Shown here: positions 1 through 5,828 of the stretch, piece after piece | How the letters are laid out: each line of letters begins with the position of its first letter | Position numbering within the stretch: position 1 is the first letter of the stretch | Source: CAISIP01 sp031367285 | GTDB taxonomy: Bacteria; Pseudomonadota; Gammaproteobacteria; Burkholderiales; Burkholderiaceae_C | Length of the DNA stretch: 6,825 bases | Direction: 5' to 3' | Assembly: GCA_031367285.1 (NCBI GenBank) | Contig: JANLPN010000463.1 | Span: 1-6,825, forward strand | The notes under the pieces: model-generated | The model's database searches: none | What the model was told of the DNA's origin: nothing | Seen by the model: the letters and a program-made list of their open reading frames with translations, nothing else | Translations under genes and position numbers: made by a program

Positions 1-1
1 C

Positions 2-823
2 CTGGACGCGTTGGGCTTCGCGGCTCACGACGCGCAGCGCTGGGAGGCTTTGGTCAAAAATGCGCACGGGATTATTCTGGTGACGGGCCCAACCGGCTCC
101 GGTAAAACCACCACGCTGTATTCCACGTTGAAGCGCGTGGCGACCGAAGAGGTCAACGTGAGCACGGTCGAGGACCCGATCGAGATGATCGAGCCGTCGT
201 TCAACCAGACCCAGGTGCAACCGCAACTCGACTTCAACTTCATCGAAGGCCTGCGCGCCTTGATGCGGCAGGATCCGGACATCATCATGGTGGGGGAAAT
301 CCGCGATCTGCAGACGGCGGAGATGGCGGTGCAGGCGGCCTTGACCGGGCACCTGGTGTTTTCCACGCTGCATACCAATGACGCGCCTTCGGCCATCACG
401 CGGCTGCTGGAGCTTGGCATTCCGTCGTACCTGATCAATGCCACTTTGCTGGGGGTTCTCGCGCAGCGTCTGGTGCGTACACTGTGCAAGCACTGCAAGG
501 TGAGGGACAACGAGGCGACCCGCGAATCCCTGGGCGAGGTGGTCAAGCCATGGCAGATAAACGGTGGCTACCGTCCCTACAAGCCGGTGGGCTGCGTGGA
601 CTGCCGCATGACCGGTTTCCTGGGCCGAATGGGCCTGTATGAGCTGCTGCTGGTAAGTGAGGCCTTCAAGGAGACGGTCAGCCGCGAGCCCAGCATCGAC
701 GCCTTGCGCCGGCAGGCGGTGCAGGACGGCATGCGGCCGCTGCGGCTGGCCGGCGCGCTGCGGGTTGCCGAAGGCGTCACGGTAATGGCCGAAGTGTTGA
801 CGTCGACGCCGCCGCTGGTCTGA
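2..823 (+). CDS. GspE/PulE/PilB-family type II secretion or type IV pilus assembly ATPase, C-terminal part (5' end outside window)
   Basis: Cytoplasmic hexameric ATPase of the family that powers type II secretion or type IV pilus extension. The reading frame is open from base 2, so the N-terminal domain and start lie upstream; 273 codons remain. Visible in order: Walker A GPTGSGKTT (86-112), Asp box TVEDPIE (164-184), Walker B region DPDIIMVGEIRD (272-307), His box HLVFSTLHTND (350-382), then two CxxC pairs, CKHC (485-496) and CVDC (593-604), the zinc-binding tetracysteine typical of GspE and PilB and absent from PilT. All nucleotide-binding motifs are intact. It ends with TGA and no gspF or pilC follows; the next gene is an unrelated transporter, so this may be a stand-alone family member or the last gene of its operon. 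Family call is firm; GspE versus PilB cannot be decided from this fragment. Confidence 0.93.
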   Translation: MDALGFAAHDAQRWEALVKNAHGIILVTGPTGSGKTTTLYSTLKRVATEEVNVSTVEDPIEMIEPSFNQTQVQPQLDFNFIEGLRALMRQDPDIIMVGEIRDLQTAEMAVQAALTGHLVFSTLHTNDAPSAITRLLELGIPSYLINATLLGVLAQRLVRTLCKHCKVRDNEATRESLGEVVKPWQINGGYRPYKPVGCVDCRMTGFLGRMGLYELLLVSEAFKETVSREPSIDALRRQAVQDGMRPLRLAGALRVAEGVTVMAEVLTSTPPLV

Positions 824-841
824 CGGTTCCTCGGCCTCTGC

Positions 842-899
842 GGGTTACCCCACGCGCAAATTTGTTGGCGCGCGCGGCGCGGCTGTACGTGGTAACCAC
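842..899. promoter_or_regulatory. Two short palindromes sharing the core GGTWACC (possible operator pair)
   Basis: GGGTTACCC lies at 842-850 and GTGGTAACCAC at 889-899. Both are perfect dyads about a single central base and share the same core (GGTTACC and GGTAACC are reverse complements), with centres 48 bases apart. They sit between the ATPase stop and the terminator at 949-977, so they precede tctB but are not immediately upstream of it. The seven-base core is short enough to recur by chance, and no regulator is encoded nearby. Protein binding is inference only. Confidence 0.22.
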
Positions 900-948
900 A
901 TTGTTAGCCCGACCTATCGCCTTGAGAATCAGGAATAAAGCGCATCGC

Positions 949-977
949 AGCCCACCTGTTTGTGGGCTACGCTTTTT
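949..977 (+). terminator. Rho-independent terminator between the ATPase gene and tctB
   Basis: AGCCCAC (949-955) pairs perfectly with GTGGGCT (962-968) around a six-base loop, CTGTTT. A run of five T follows at 973-977 after the short spacer ACGC; G and C bases flanking the stem may extend it beyond one mismatch. The T run is on the plus strand only. It lies 125 bases after the ATPase stop, so it most likely ends that transcript and insulates tctB. It could also end a short leader RNA made from the gap. Confidence 0.7.
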
Positions 978-1031
978 CAGATTGTAGTCCGCCGGGCTGC
1001 CCCGCCATAGGTGAAATCCATATAACTGACG

Positions 1032-1047
1032 GCCCGAAATTGCGGGC
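1032..1047. repeat. Small inverted repeat upstream of tctB
   Basis: GCCCG (1032-1036) and CGGGC (1043-1047) are separated by AAATTG and lie 39 bases before the tctB start. A TATAAC hexamer at 1021-1026 could be a -10 element, but there is no matching -35 at the right distance, so I do not call a promoter. The repeat could be an operator or a weak RNA hairpin. It is short, and chance is a reasonable explanation. Confidence 0.25.
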
Positions 1048-1085
1048 ACAATGGCGCGGGAAAACTTATCTTAAGGAAAAGAGCA

Positions 1086-1574
1086 ATGAATATAAAGAGT
1101 CAAAAGGACTTTTTCTCCGGCCTGCTGTTTATGGCCATCGGAATAGCCTTTGCGTGGGGCGCCACCTCTTACAAGATAGGTGACGGGGCCCGCATGGGCC
1201 CCGGATATTTTCCGCTGATGCTGGGAGTGTTGCTGGCGATCCTGGGTGCAGTCATTGTTTTCGAGTCGCTTGTGGTGGAGACCGAAGATGGTGAAAAGAT
1301 CGGTAGCTGGGCCTGGAAGCCACTGGTTTTTATTATTGCCTCCAACCTGCTTTTTGGCGTCTTGCTGGGCGGGCTGCCCAGCATCAAACTTCCTGCGATG
1401 GGGCTGATAGCGGCGATTTATGCATTGATCGTGGTTGCCGCGTTGGCGGGAGAGGAGTTCAAGCTCAAGGAAGTTCTGATTCTGGCCACCGTGATGGCCG
1501 TCATGAGTTACCTCGCCTTCATCCTGCTGCTCCGGTTGCAGATTCAGGTCTGGCCCACTTTTATTACCGGTTAA
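1086..1574 (+). CDS. tctB: Tripartite tricarboxylate transporter, small membrane subunit TctB
   Basis: Small integral-membrane subunit of a TTT (TctABC) carboxylate uptake system; it pairs with TctA in the inner membrane. The 162-residue length fits the family. The hallmark segment GDGARMGPGYFPLMLG is at residues 32-47. Hydrophobic spans are near residues 10-26, 42-62, 78-96, 103-121 and 127-149, with a charged loop (about 64-73) between the second and third. The ATG is supported by AAGGA at 1073-1077, eight bases upstream. Its TAA stop forms part of the ribosome binding site of tctA, so the two are translationally coupled. No TctC solute-binding protein gene lies next to it; in Burkholderiales these (Bug family) are often encoded elsewhere. 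The substrate cannot be read from the sequence. The gene itself is intact even though its partner is frameshifted. Confidence 0.9.
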   Translation: MNIKSQKDFFSGLLFMAIGIAFAWGATSYKIGDGARMGPGYFPLMLGVLLAILGAVIVFESLVVETEDGEKIGSWAWKPLVFIIASNLLFGVLLGGLPSIKLPAMGLIAAIYALIVVAALAGEEFKLKEVLILATVMAVMSYLAFILLLRLQIQVWPTFITG

Positions 1575-1579
1575 GGAAG
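1573..1579 (+). promoter_or_regulatory. tctA ribosome binding site overlapping the tctB stop
   Basis: AAGGAAG at 1573-1579 shares two bases with the tctB TAA stop (1572-1574) and lies just before the tctA ATG at 1584. Ribosomes finishing tctB would be placed at the tctA start, as expected for two subunits of one complex. This also fixes the tctA start. Confidence 0.75.
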
Positions 1580-1583
1580 CCCC

Positions 1584-3093
1584 ATGGATCTGATACACAA
1601 CCTCTCGATCGGGTTTGGCGTGGCCTTCACGCCGATCAACCTGCTGTACGCTTTTATTGGTTGCCTGCTGGGAACGCTGATCGGCGTGTTGCCTGGCATT
1701 GGCCCGTTGGCGACCATCGCCATGTTGTTGCCTGCCACCACGCGTTGCCGCCGGTATCGGCGCTGATCATGCTGGCAGGTATCTATTACGGGGCGCAGTA
1801 CGGTGGTTCGACGACTGCGATTCTGGTTAATCTGCCTGGGGAGACATCCTCGGTTGTAACGGTTCTAGACGGCTACCAAATGGCAAGGCAGGGCCGAGCC
1901 GGGCCGGCTTTGGCCGCCGCCGGATTGGGCTCGTTTTTTGCCGGCTGCGTGGGAACCCTGGTACTGGCGGCGTTTGCGGTGCCATTGACCGAGGTGGCTT
2001 TCAAGTTTGGCCCGGCTGAATATTTTTCGCTGATGATCCTGGCTTGATAGGTGCCGTGGTGCTGGCCTCGGGCTCGCTGCTCAAGGCGGTCGGAATGATT
2101 TTGCTCGGTCTGCTAATGGGACTGGTGGGCACCGATGTGAACTCGGGCGTGGCCCGCTTCAGTTTTGACATACCGGAACTGACGGACGGCATAGGCTTCA
2201 TTGTCATCGGCATGGGTGTTTTCGGTTACGGCGAAATTATCAGCAACCTGGGTAAACACGAAGACGAACGCGAGGTGTTCACGGCCGAGGTCAAGGGGTT
2301 GATGCCGACCAAGGAAGACTTCAAACTGATGGCGCCGGCCGTATTGCGGGGCACCATCCTGGGTTCCATCTTGGGCATTCTGCCCGGTGGTGGTGCCGTG
2401 ATGGCGGCATTTGCCGCCTATACGCTGGAGAAGAAAATCAGGATGAAGCCGGGCGAGTTGCCGTTTGGCAAAGGCAATATCCGCGGTGTTGCGTCGCCTG
2501 AATCGGCCAACAATGCGGCTTCGCAAACCTCTTTCATTCCGTTGCTGACCTTGGGCATTCCACCCAATGCCGTGATGGCCTTGATGGTTGGCGCGATGAC
2601 GATCCACAACATCCAGCCCGGGCCGCAGGTGATGACCAGCAACCCCGAGTTGTTCTGGGGCCTGATCGCCTCGATGTGGATTGGCAATGCCATGCTGATT
2701 ATTTTGAATCTCCCGCTGATCGGCATCTGGATAAAGTTGCTTACCGTGCCCTACCGCTGGTTGTTCCCGGCCATCGTTCTGTTCTGCGCCATCGGGGTGT
2801 ATTCGACCAACAACAACACGTTCGACATTTGGCTGGTTGGAGCTTTTGGTTTTATCGGTTATCTGTTCGGCAAGCTTGGGGTCGAGCCCGCGCCGCTTTT
2901 GCTGGGTTTCATCCTGGGACCGATGATGGAAGAAAACCTGCGCCGCGCTCTTTTGCTGTCGCGCGGCGACTGGACGGTGTTTCTCACGCGTGGCTTGTCC
3001 GCCAGCCTGCTGGCTGTGGCGGCGCTATTGCTGATAATTGTGTTGTTGCCTTCGGTAAAGAAGAAGCGCGAAGAAACTTTTGTTGAGGAGTGA
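1584..3093 (+). pseudogene. tctA: TctA, large membrane subunit of the tripartite tricarboxylate transporter, disrupted by two frameshifts
   Basis: Polytopic inner-membrane subunit thought to form the translocation path of TTT transporters. As given it cannot be read through. Frame one (from ATG 1584) is TctA-like to residue 52, then runs into TGA at 1764-1766. The homologous reading resumes at 1742, where one base of a codon (probably TAC, leaving AC at 1740-1741) is missing. That frame is good to 2041, then hits TGA at 2045-2047; the reading resumes at 2044, where GGC has become GC (2042-2043). Restoring both bases gives 503 residues, the normal family size, with no internal stop. Repaired-protein motifs: LPGIGP (36-41), AGIYYGAQYGGSTT (65-78), LPGGGA (267-272) and GVASPESANNAAS (302-314); the two related glycine-rich loops sit in the two halves. 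Neither break has a slippery heptamer, so programmed frameshifting is unlikely. A recent pseudogene and indel sequencing error are both possible. Confidence 0.88.
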
Positions 3094-3114
3094 GCGTTTT
3101 TGACGCCACGGGTT

Positions 3115-3142
3115 GCGGCACCTTCGGGTGCCGCTTCTGTTT
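3115..3142 (+). terminator. Rho-independent terminator after tctA
   Basis: GCGGCACC (3115-3122) pairs perfectly over eight bases with GGTGCCGC (3127-3134) around a TTCG tetraloop, a very stable RNA hairpin. It is followed by TTCTGTTT (3135-3142). It lies 21 bases after the tctA stop and before the DUF3422 start, so it should end the tctBA transcript. The T tract is interrupted, so some read-through is possible. Confidence 0.82.
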
Positions 3143-3211
3143 AGGACCTTTCACACCGGCTCCTGCTTGGCAATCGACGCGTGTGCCTTCCAGCGGGCCT
3201 CAACAGACAAC

Positions 3212-4534
3212 ATGATGCAAGCCAGAGACCAGCCGGCGCAACATCCGCAAAGGGTGTCGCTTCACAACGAGATCCACGCCCGGCCGCCCGAGGCCATGAA
3301 TGCGCCGCTCGCGATTTCACACGTGGTAATGGTCTGTAGCCCGGCAGAACTGGTGGCCAGCCGTGCCCATGTGGCGAGTCTGCTGAGTGACCACCACTTG
3401 CCACAACCGGATGCCAGTTCCACGCACTTGCGCATGGACGTGGGACCGTTCCGGATCCGCTGGGAGTTGCATACCGAATTCGTCACCTGGACCTTTGTGC
3501 TGGATGCTGGGTTGGAGCCCTTGCCCGGGCGTGAGCCGGCGTCTGCCATTGAAAGCGTGCCACACGACTGGTTCCGCGCTTTGCCGGGCCACTGCCTGGC
3601 AAGCCTGCATTTGTGGGTGTGGCCCGCCGATGCGGTTGGCGGCGGCGATTGGGTCAGGCAGATACTGCATGAAGACACCCTGGTTGCGTCTACCGTTGCC
3701 GACGGGTTTGGCGAGGTGTATACCGACTTTGCGATTCATGCGGACGGGTTTTCGCGCATGGTGTTGATGGCCGGTGGCATGACGCCACGCCGGCTGGGCC
3801 GGCTGGTGCAGCGGCTGCTCGAAATCGAAACTTACCGTATGGCTGCACTGCTGGGCTTGCCGGCGGCACGCGAAGCCTCCGCCGTATTGGCTTTTGCCGA
3901 GCGTGAGCTTGCGGAGTTGGCCGATGCAATTCGTACCGCCACCCGTGACGATGAGCCGATGCTGCTGGACCGCTTGACCAAACTGGCCGGCCAGGTGGAG
4001 AGCCAGCACGCCACGACCCATTCGCGCCTGTCGGCCAGTACGGCCTACTTTGAGTTGGTGGACCGGCGCATCCATGACATCGCCGAGTCACGGCTGGCGG
4101 GGCTGCAGACGATACGGGAGTTCATGGACCGCCGGCTGACGCCGGCCCGCAGTACCTGCGAGTGGGCGGCGCGCCGGCAGGATGCGTTGTCGCAACGGGT
4201 TTCGCGCATCAGCAACCTGTTGCGCACGCGGGTTGAAATCGAGCAACAGCAAAGCAGCCAGGCCCTGCTAAAAACCATGAACGAGCGCCAGGATATGCAG
4301 CTCAAGCTCCAGTCGACGGTGGAGGGGCTGTCGGTCGCCGCCATCACCTATTACATCGTGGGCCTGGTCAGCTACCTGGCCAAAGGCGCCCAGACGCTGG
4401 GATGGCCATTCAGTGCCGAGAGCACCGCCGCCGCCGCCATACCCGTGATCGCGTTCACCGTCTGGTGGTCTTTGCGCAGGATGCACAAACAATTGCTGCG
4501 GCACGCGCCCGCGAAAACCGGGAAGTTATCCTGA
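3212..4534 (+). CDS. DUF3422-family protein with two C-terminal membrane segments
   Basis: Member of the DUF3422 family of uncharacterised proteobacterial proteins; no biochemical role can be assigned. From the ATG at 3212 it is 440 residues. The N-terminal motif HNEIHARPP (18-26) and the central LLEIETYRMAALLGLP (202-217) are what I recognise. A mainly soluble domain (about 30-230) precedes a long helical, charged and glutamine-rich stretch (about 230-370) that could form coiled coils. Two hydrophobic segments follow (about 373-391 and 406-421), then a basic tail (RRMHKQLLRHAPAKTGK). This suggests an inner-membrane protein with a large soluble N-terminal part. The frame stays open upstream, but a start near 3113 would lie in the tctA terminator, and the conserved motif fits a start at ATG 3212 or 3215. 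In-frame TTG 3167 is an alternative. No strong ribosome binding site precedes any of these. It stands alone, converging on the next gene. Confidence 0.85.
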   Translation: MMQARDQPAQHPQRVSLHNEIHARPPEAMNAPLAISHVVMVCSPAELVASRAHVASLLSDHHLPQPDASSTHLRMDVGPFRIRWELHTEFVTWTFVLDAGLEPLPGREPASAIESVPHDWFRALPGHCLASLHLWVWPADAVGGGDWVRQILHEDTLVASTVADGFGEVYTDFAIHADGFSRMVLMAGGMTPRRLGRLVQRLLEIETYRMAALLGLPAAREASAVLAFAERELAELADAIRTATRDDEPMLLDRLTKLAGQVESQHATTHSRLSASTAYFELVDRRIHDIAESRLAGLQTIREFMDRRLTPARSTCEWAARRQDALSQRVSRISNLLRTRVEIEQQQSSQALLKTMNERQDMQLKLQSTVEGLSVAAITYYIVGLVSYLAKGAQTLGWPFSAESTAAAAIPVIAFTVWWSLRRMHKQLLRHAPAKTGKLS

Positions 4535-4549
4535 TTCGAACTTTGACGC

Positions 4550-4564
4550 CCTGCGAAGTGCAGG
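4550..4564. terminator. Weak hairpin in the convergent gap (possible terminator)
   Basis: CCTGC (4550-4554) and GCAGG (4560-4564) form a five-base stem with loop GAAGT between the stops of two convergent genes. GACG (4545-4548) and CGTC (4569-4572) could add an outer stem across an internal loop. There is no adjacent T run on either strand; the nearest is TTTT at 4588-4591. The position suits a shared terminator, but the structure is weak. Confidence 0.28.
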
Positions 4565-4600
4565 TCTCCGTCACGCCTCGCCTCGACTTTTGAGAATCCG

Positions 4601-5620
4601 TTACTGCTTGCGCATCATGATTGACTTGACCCACGCGGTGCCGCTGCCGGTCTCGACTTTCATAAAACCATCGCGCTCTTCGCCCCCATAAATTACTTCG
4701 TCGGATTTTCCAAGAGTCGCCACCACCGCACCTTCAGCCGCGGTGCGGTAGGCCTTTACGCCGGCAATCTTGGGGAGGTAGACGTCACCAATCTGTCCCG
4801 CACCCGCCTTGGTACTTGCCGATGCGTTCGCCTGGTTCGCGGCTCCTGAACGCGCTTGAATCAACGACGGATTGTCACGAACCGCCAGCACAATCTTGTT
4901 CCAGTTGTCCAGGAACGAAGCTGCCACAATTTTCCCCTCCGCGGTGCTCGTGTAGCCACCAAGCGCAGCACCGCCGCTACCGCCGAACAACGCGGCACCA
5001 ATATTGAAGTCTGTTTTTTGTGCGCTGCCTTCGGCCGCCGCGATCTGAATGCCCGAGCGCGTGTCGGCCATCGTCATGGAGGTTTGCGCCTCCTTGAACT
5101 TGAGCCCGCCGGCAAGCGCACCCAGCACGCCCAATTTGCCACCAAAAGCGCCGGTTAATCCGCCCAGTCCGCCGCCAATGCCACCCGCGTTGGGGTTTGA
5201 GAAAACAACGCTTGGCGTTACCACGAAGTCGGCGGCAATCATCTGCCCCTGCCCCACGTTCTGGCCGCCTTGCAACTGCCCGCCGGCTGCCAACGCACGC
5301 TCCTGCATAAGGTTTTGAAATGCAGCTCCCCGTTCAACGATCTGGAAGCAGTTCGATTGTTGGACGATCAGCCTGATCATGCCGGTGGGCGACTGCAAAC
5401 CAATTCTCAACAAAGCTTGCAGTACCGCGTCTTGGGGTTCGACAACCGCCAAGGTGCCCTTGGACGTATCGCATTTCTCGACTTTGCCTGCATCGCCAGA
5501 CGGCCCGCCCGCACCACCCAGAGTCTGGGCGTAAGCAACGTGGCAAGCACCAAAGGAACACATCGCCGCTGCTGCGGCGACCAGGGTAGAAAGCGAAAAC
5601 CTGTGTGATCGAACTGTCAT
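4601..5620 (-). CDS. Exported CsgG/HfaB-like protein with C-terminal SH3-like region
   Basis: Probable envelope protein of the CsgG/HfaB type; CsgG itself is the outer-membrane curli secretion channel. From the start at 5620 it has 339 residues. Signal peptide: basic N-terminus, hydrophobic run about 9-24, likely cleavage after AYA (29-31). No good lipobox is seen (the nearest, FGAC at 23-26, lacks the usual Leu), unlike lipoprotein CsgG. The CsgG-like domain spans about 55-250, with TLAVVEPQ, IRLIVQQSNCFQIVERG, ADFVVTPSVVF and IVAASFLDNWNKIV, and is split by a glycine-rich insert (about 145-173). An Ala/Ser/Gln linker (256-276) leads to an SH3-like region (278-336: GDVYLPKIAGVKAYRT, then GTAWVKSIMMRK). 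Start: ATG 5620 has AAGGA eight bases upstream; an in-frame ATG at 5644 has no such site. No csgA, B, E or F is present, so curli secretion is not implied. Family call fairly firm; function open. Confidence 0.8.
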   Translation of the reverse strand: MTVRSHRFSLSTLVAAAAAMCSFGACHVAYAQTLGGAGGPSGDAGKVEKCDTSKGTLAVVEPQDAVLQALLRIGLQSPTGMIRLIVQQSNCFQIVERGAAFQNLMQERALAAGGQLQGGQNVGQGQMIAADFVVTPSVVFSNPNAGGIGGGLGGLTGAFGGKLGVLGALAGGLKFKEAQTSMTMADTRSGIQIAAAEGSAQKTDFNIGAALFGGSGGAALGGYTSTAEGKIVAASFLDNWNKIVLAVRDNPSLIQARSGAANQANASASTKAGAGQIGDVYLPKIAGVKAYRTAAEGAVVATLGKSDEVIYGGEERDGFMKVETGSGTAWVKSIMMRKQ

Positions 5621-5628
5621 TTCATCAA

Positions 5629-5633
5629 TCCTT
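5629..5633 (-). promoter_or_regulatory. Ribosome binding site fixing the start of the CsgG-like gene
   Basis: AAGGA on the minus strand (TCCTT on plus) lies eight bases before ATG 5620. This favours that start over the in-frame ATG at 5644, eight codons upstream, and places the signal peptide at the true N-terminus. Confidence 0.7.
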
Positions 5634-5671
5634 GAATCCAACATTCGGCAGACAAAGCCCTTCAGCGAATA

Positions 5672-5700
5672 GCTGGTGCATGAGCGGTACTCGCACCAGC
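5672..5700 (-). promoter_or_regulatory. Inverted repeat/hairpin in the leader of the CsgG-like gene
   Basis: GCTGGTGC (5672-5679) and GCACCAGC (5693-5700) form a perfect eight-base stem. Inside it GAG (5682-5684) pairs with CTC (5690-5692), leaving a two-base bulge (5680-5681) and a five-base loop. It lies 52-80 bases upstream of ATG 5620 and downstream of the predicted promoter, so it would be in the 5' untranslated region. No T run follows on either strand, so it is unlikely to be a terminator. It could be an RNA-stability or control element, or an operator. Confidence 0.5.
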
Positions 5701-5716
5701 CGCCGCGTGGCCCCCC

Positions 5717-5730
5717 ATTTAGAATTTAGA
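5717..5730. repeat. Tandem heptamer ATTTAGA x2
   Basis: Two adjacent copies of ATTTAGA (5717-5723 and 5724-5730) form an AT-rich patch in GC-rich surroundings, at or just past the predicted -10 of the CsgG-like gene's promoter. It probably marks promoter DNA that melts easily; a regulator site is possible but unsupported. Confidence 0.4.
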
Positions 5731-5758
5731 GTATCCACGACCTCCACCCCCCAGTCAA
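5730..5758 (-). promoter_or_regulatory. Predicted sigma-70 promoter of the CsgG-like gene
   Basis: On the minus strand a -35 TTGACT (5753-5758, five of six consensus bases) and a -10 GATACT (5730-5735, four of six) are separated by exactly 17 bases. Transcription would start near 5722-5724, giving a leader of about 100 bases that includes the hairpin at 5672-5700. The promoter lies in the gap after the cyclase gene, so the CsgG-like gene can be expressed on its own, with or without read-through from the cyclase. Confidence 0.5.
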
Positions 5759-5828
5759 ACGCCAGCCTTGCAAAACAAGATGGGTTTCAACAGGATCCGG
5801 ATCTGGCGCAGCACTTGGCGTTCAGTCG

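Noticed and set aside
777..1049. Minus-strand 90-codon frame over the gap before tctB
   Set aside because: Low-complexity basic translation, overlaps the ATPase end and the terminator, no recognisable motif.
962..1183. Plus-strand 73-codon frame running from the gap into tctB
   Set aside because: It begins in the terminator stem and overlaps tctB out of frame; the tctB start has a good ribosome binding site and family homology.
1735..2050. Programmed ribosomal frameshifting in tctA
   Set aside because: No slippery heptamer at either junction, two shifts would be needed in one gene, and no TctA is known to need recoding; each shift is explained by one missing base.
3317..4075. 252-codon open frame on the minus strand opposite the DUF3422 gene
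   Set aside because: His/Gln/Arg-rich translation with no domain, no ribosome binding site, lying inside a conserved gene on the other strand.
5672..5700. Hairpin as the terminator of the cyclase gene
   Set aside because: No T run follows it on the minus strand, and it lies downstream of a plausible promoter for the next gene.
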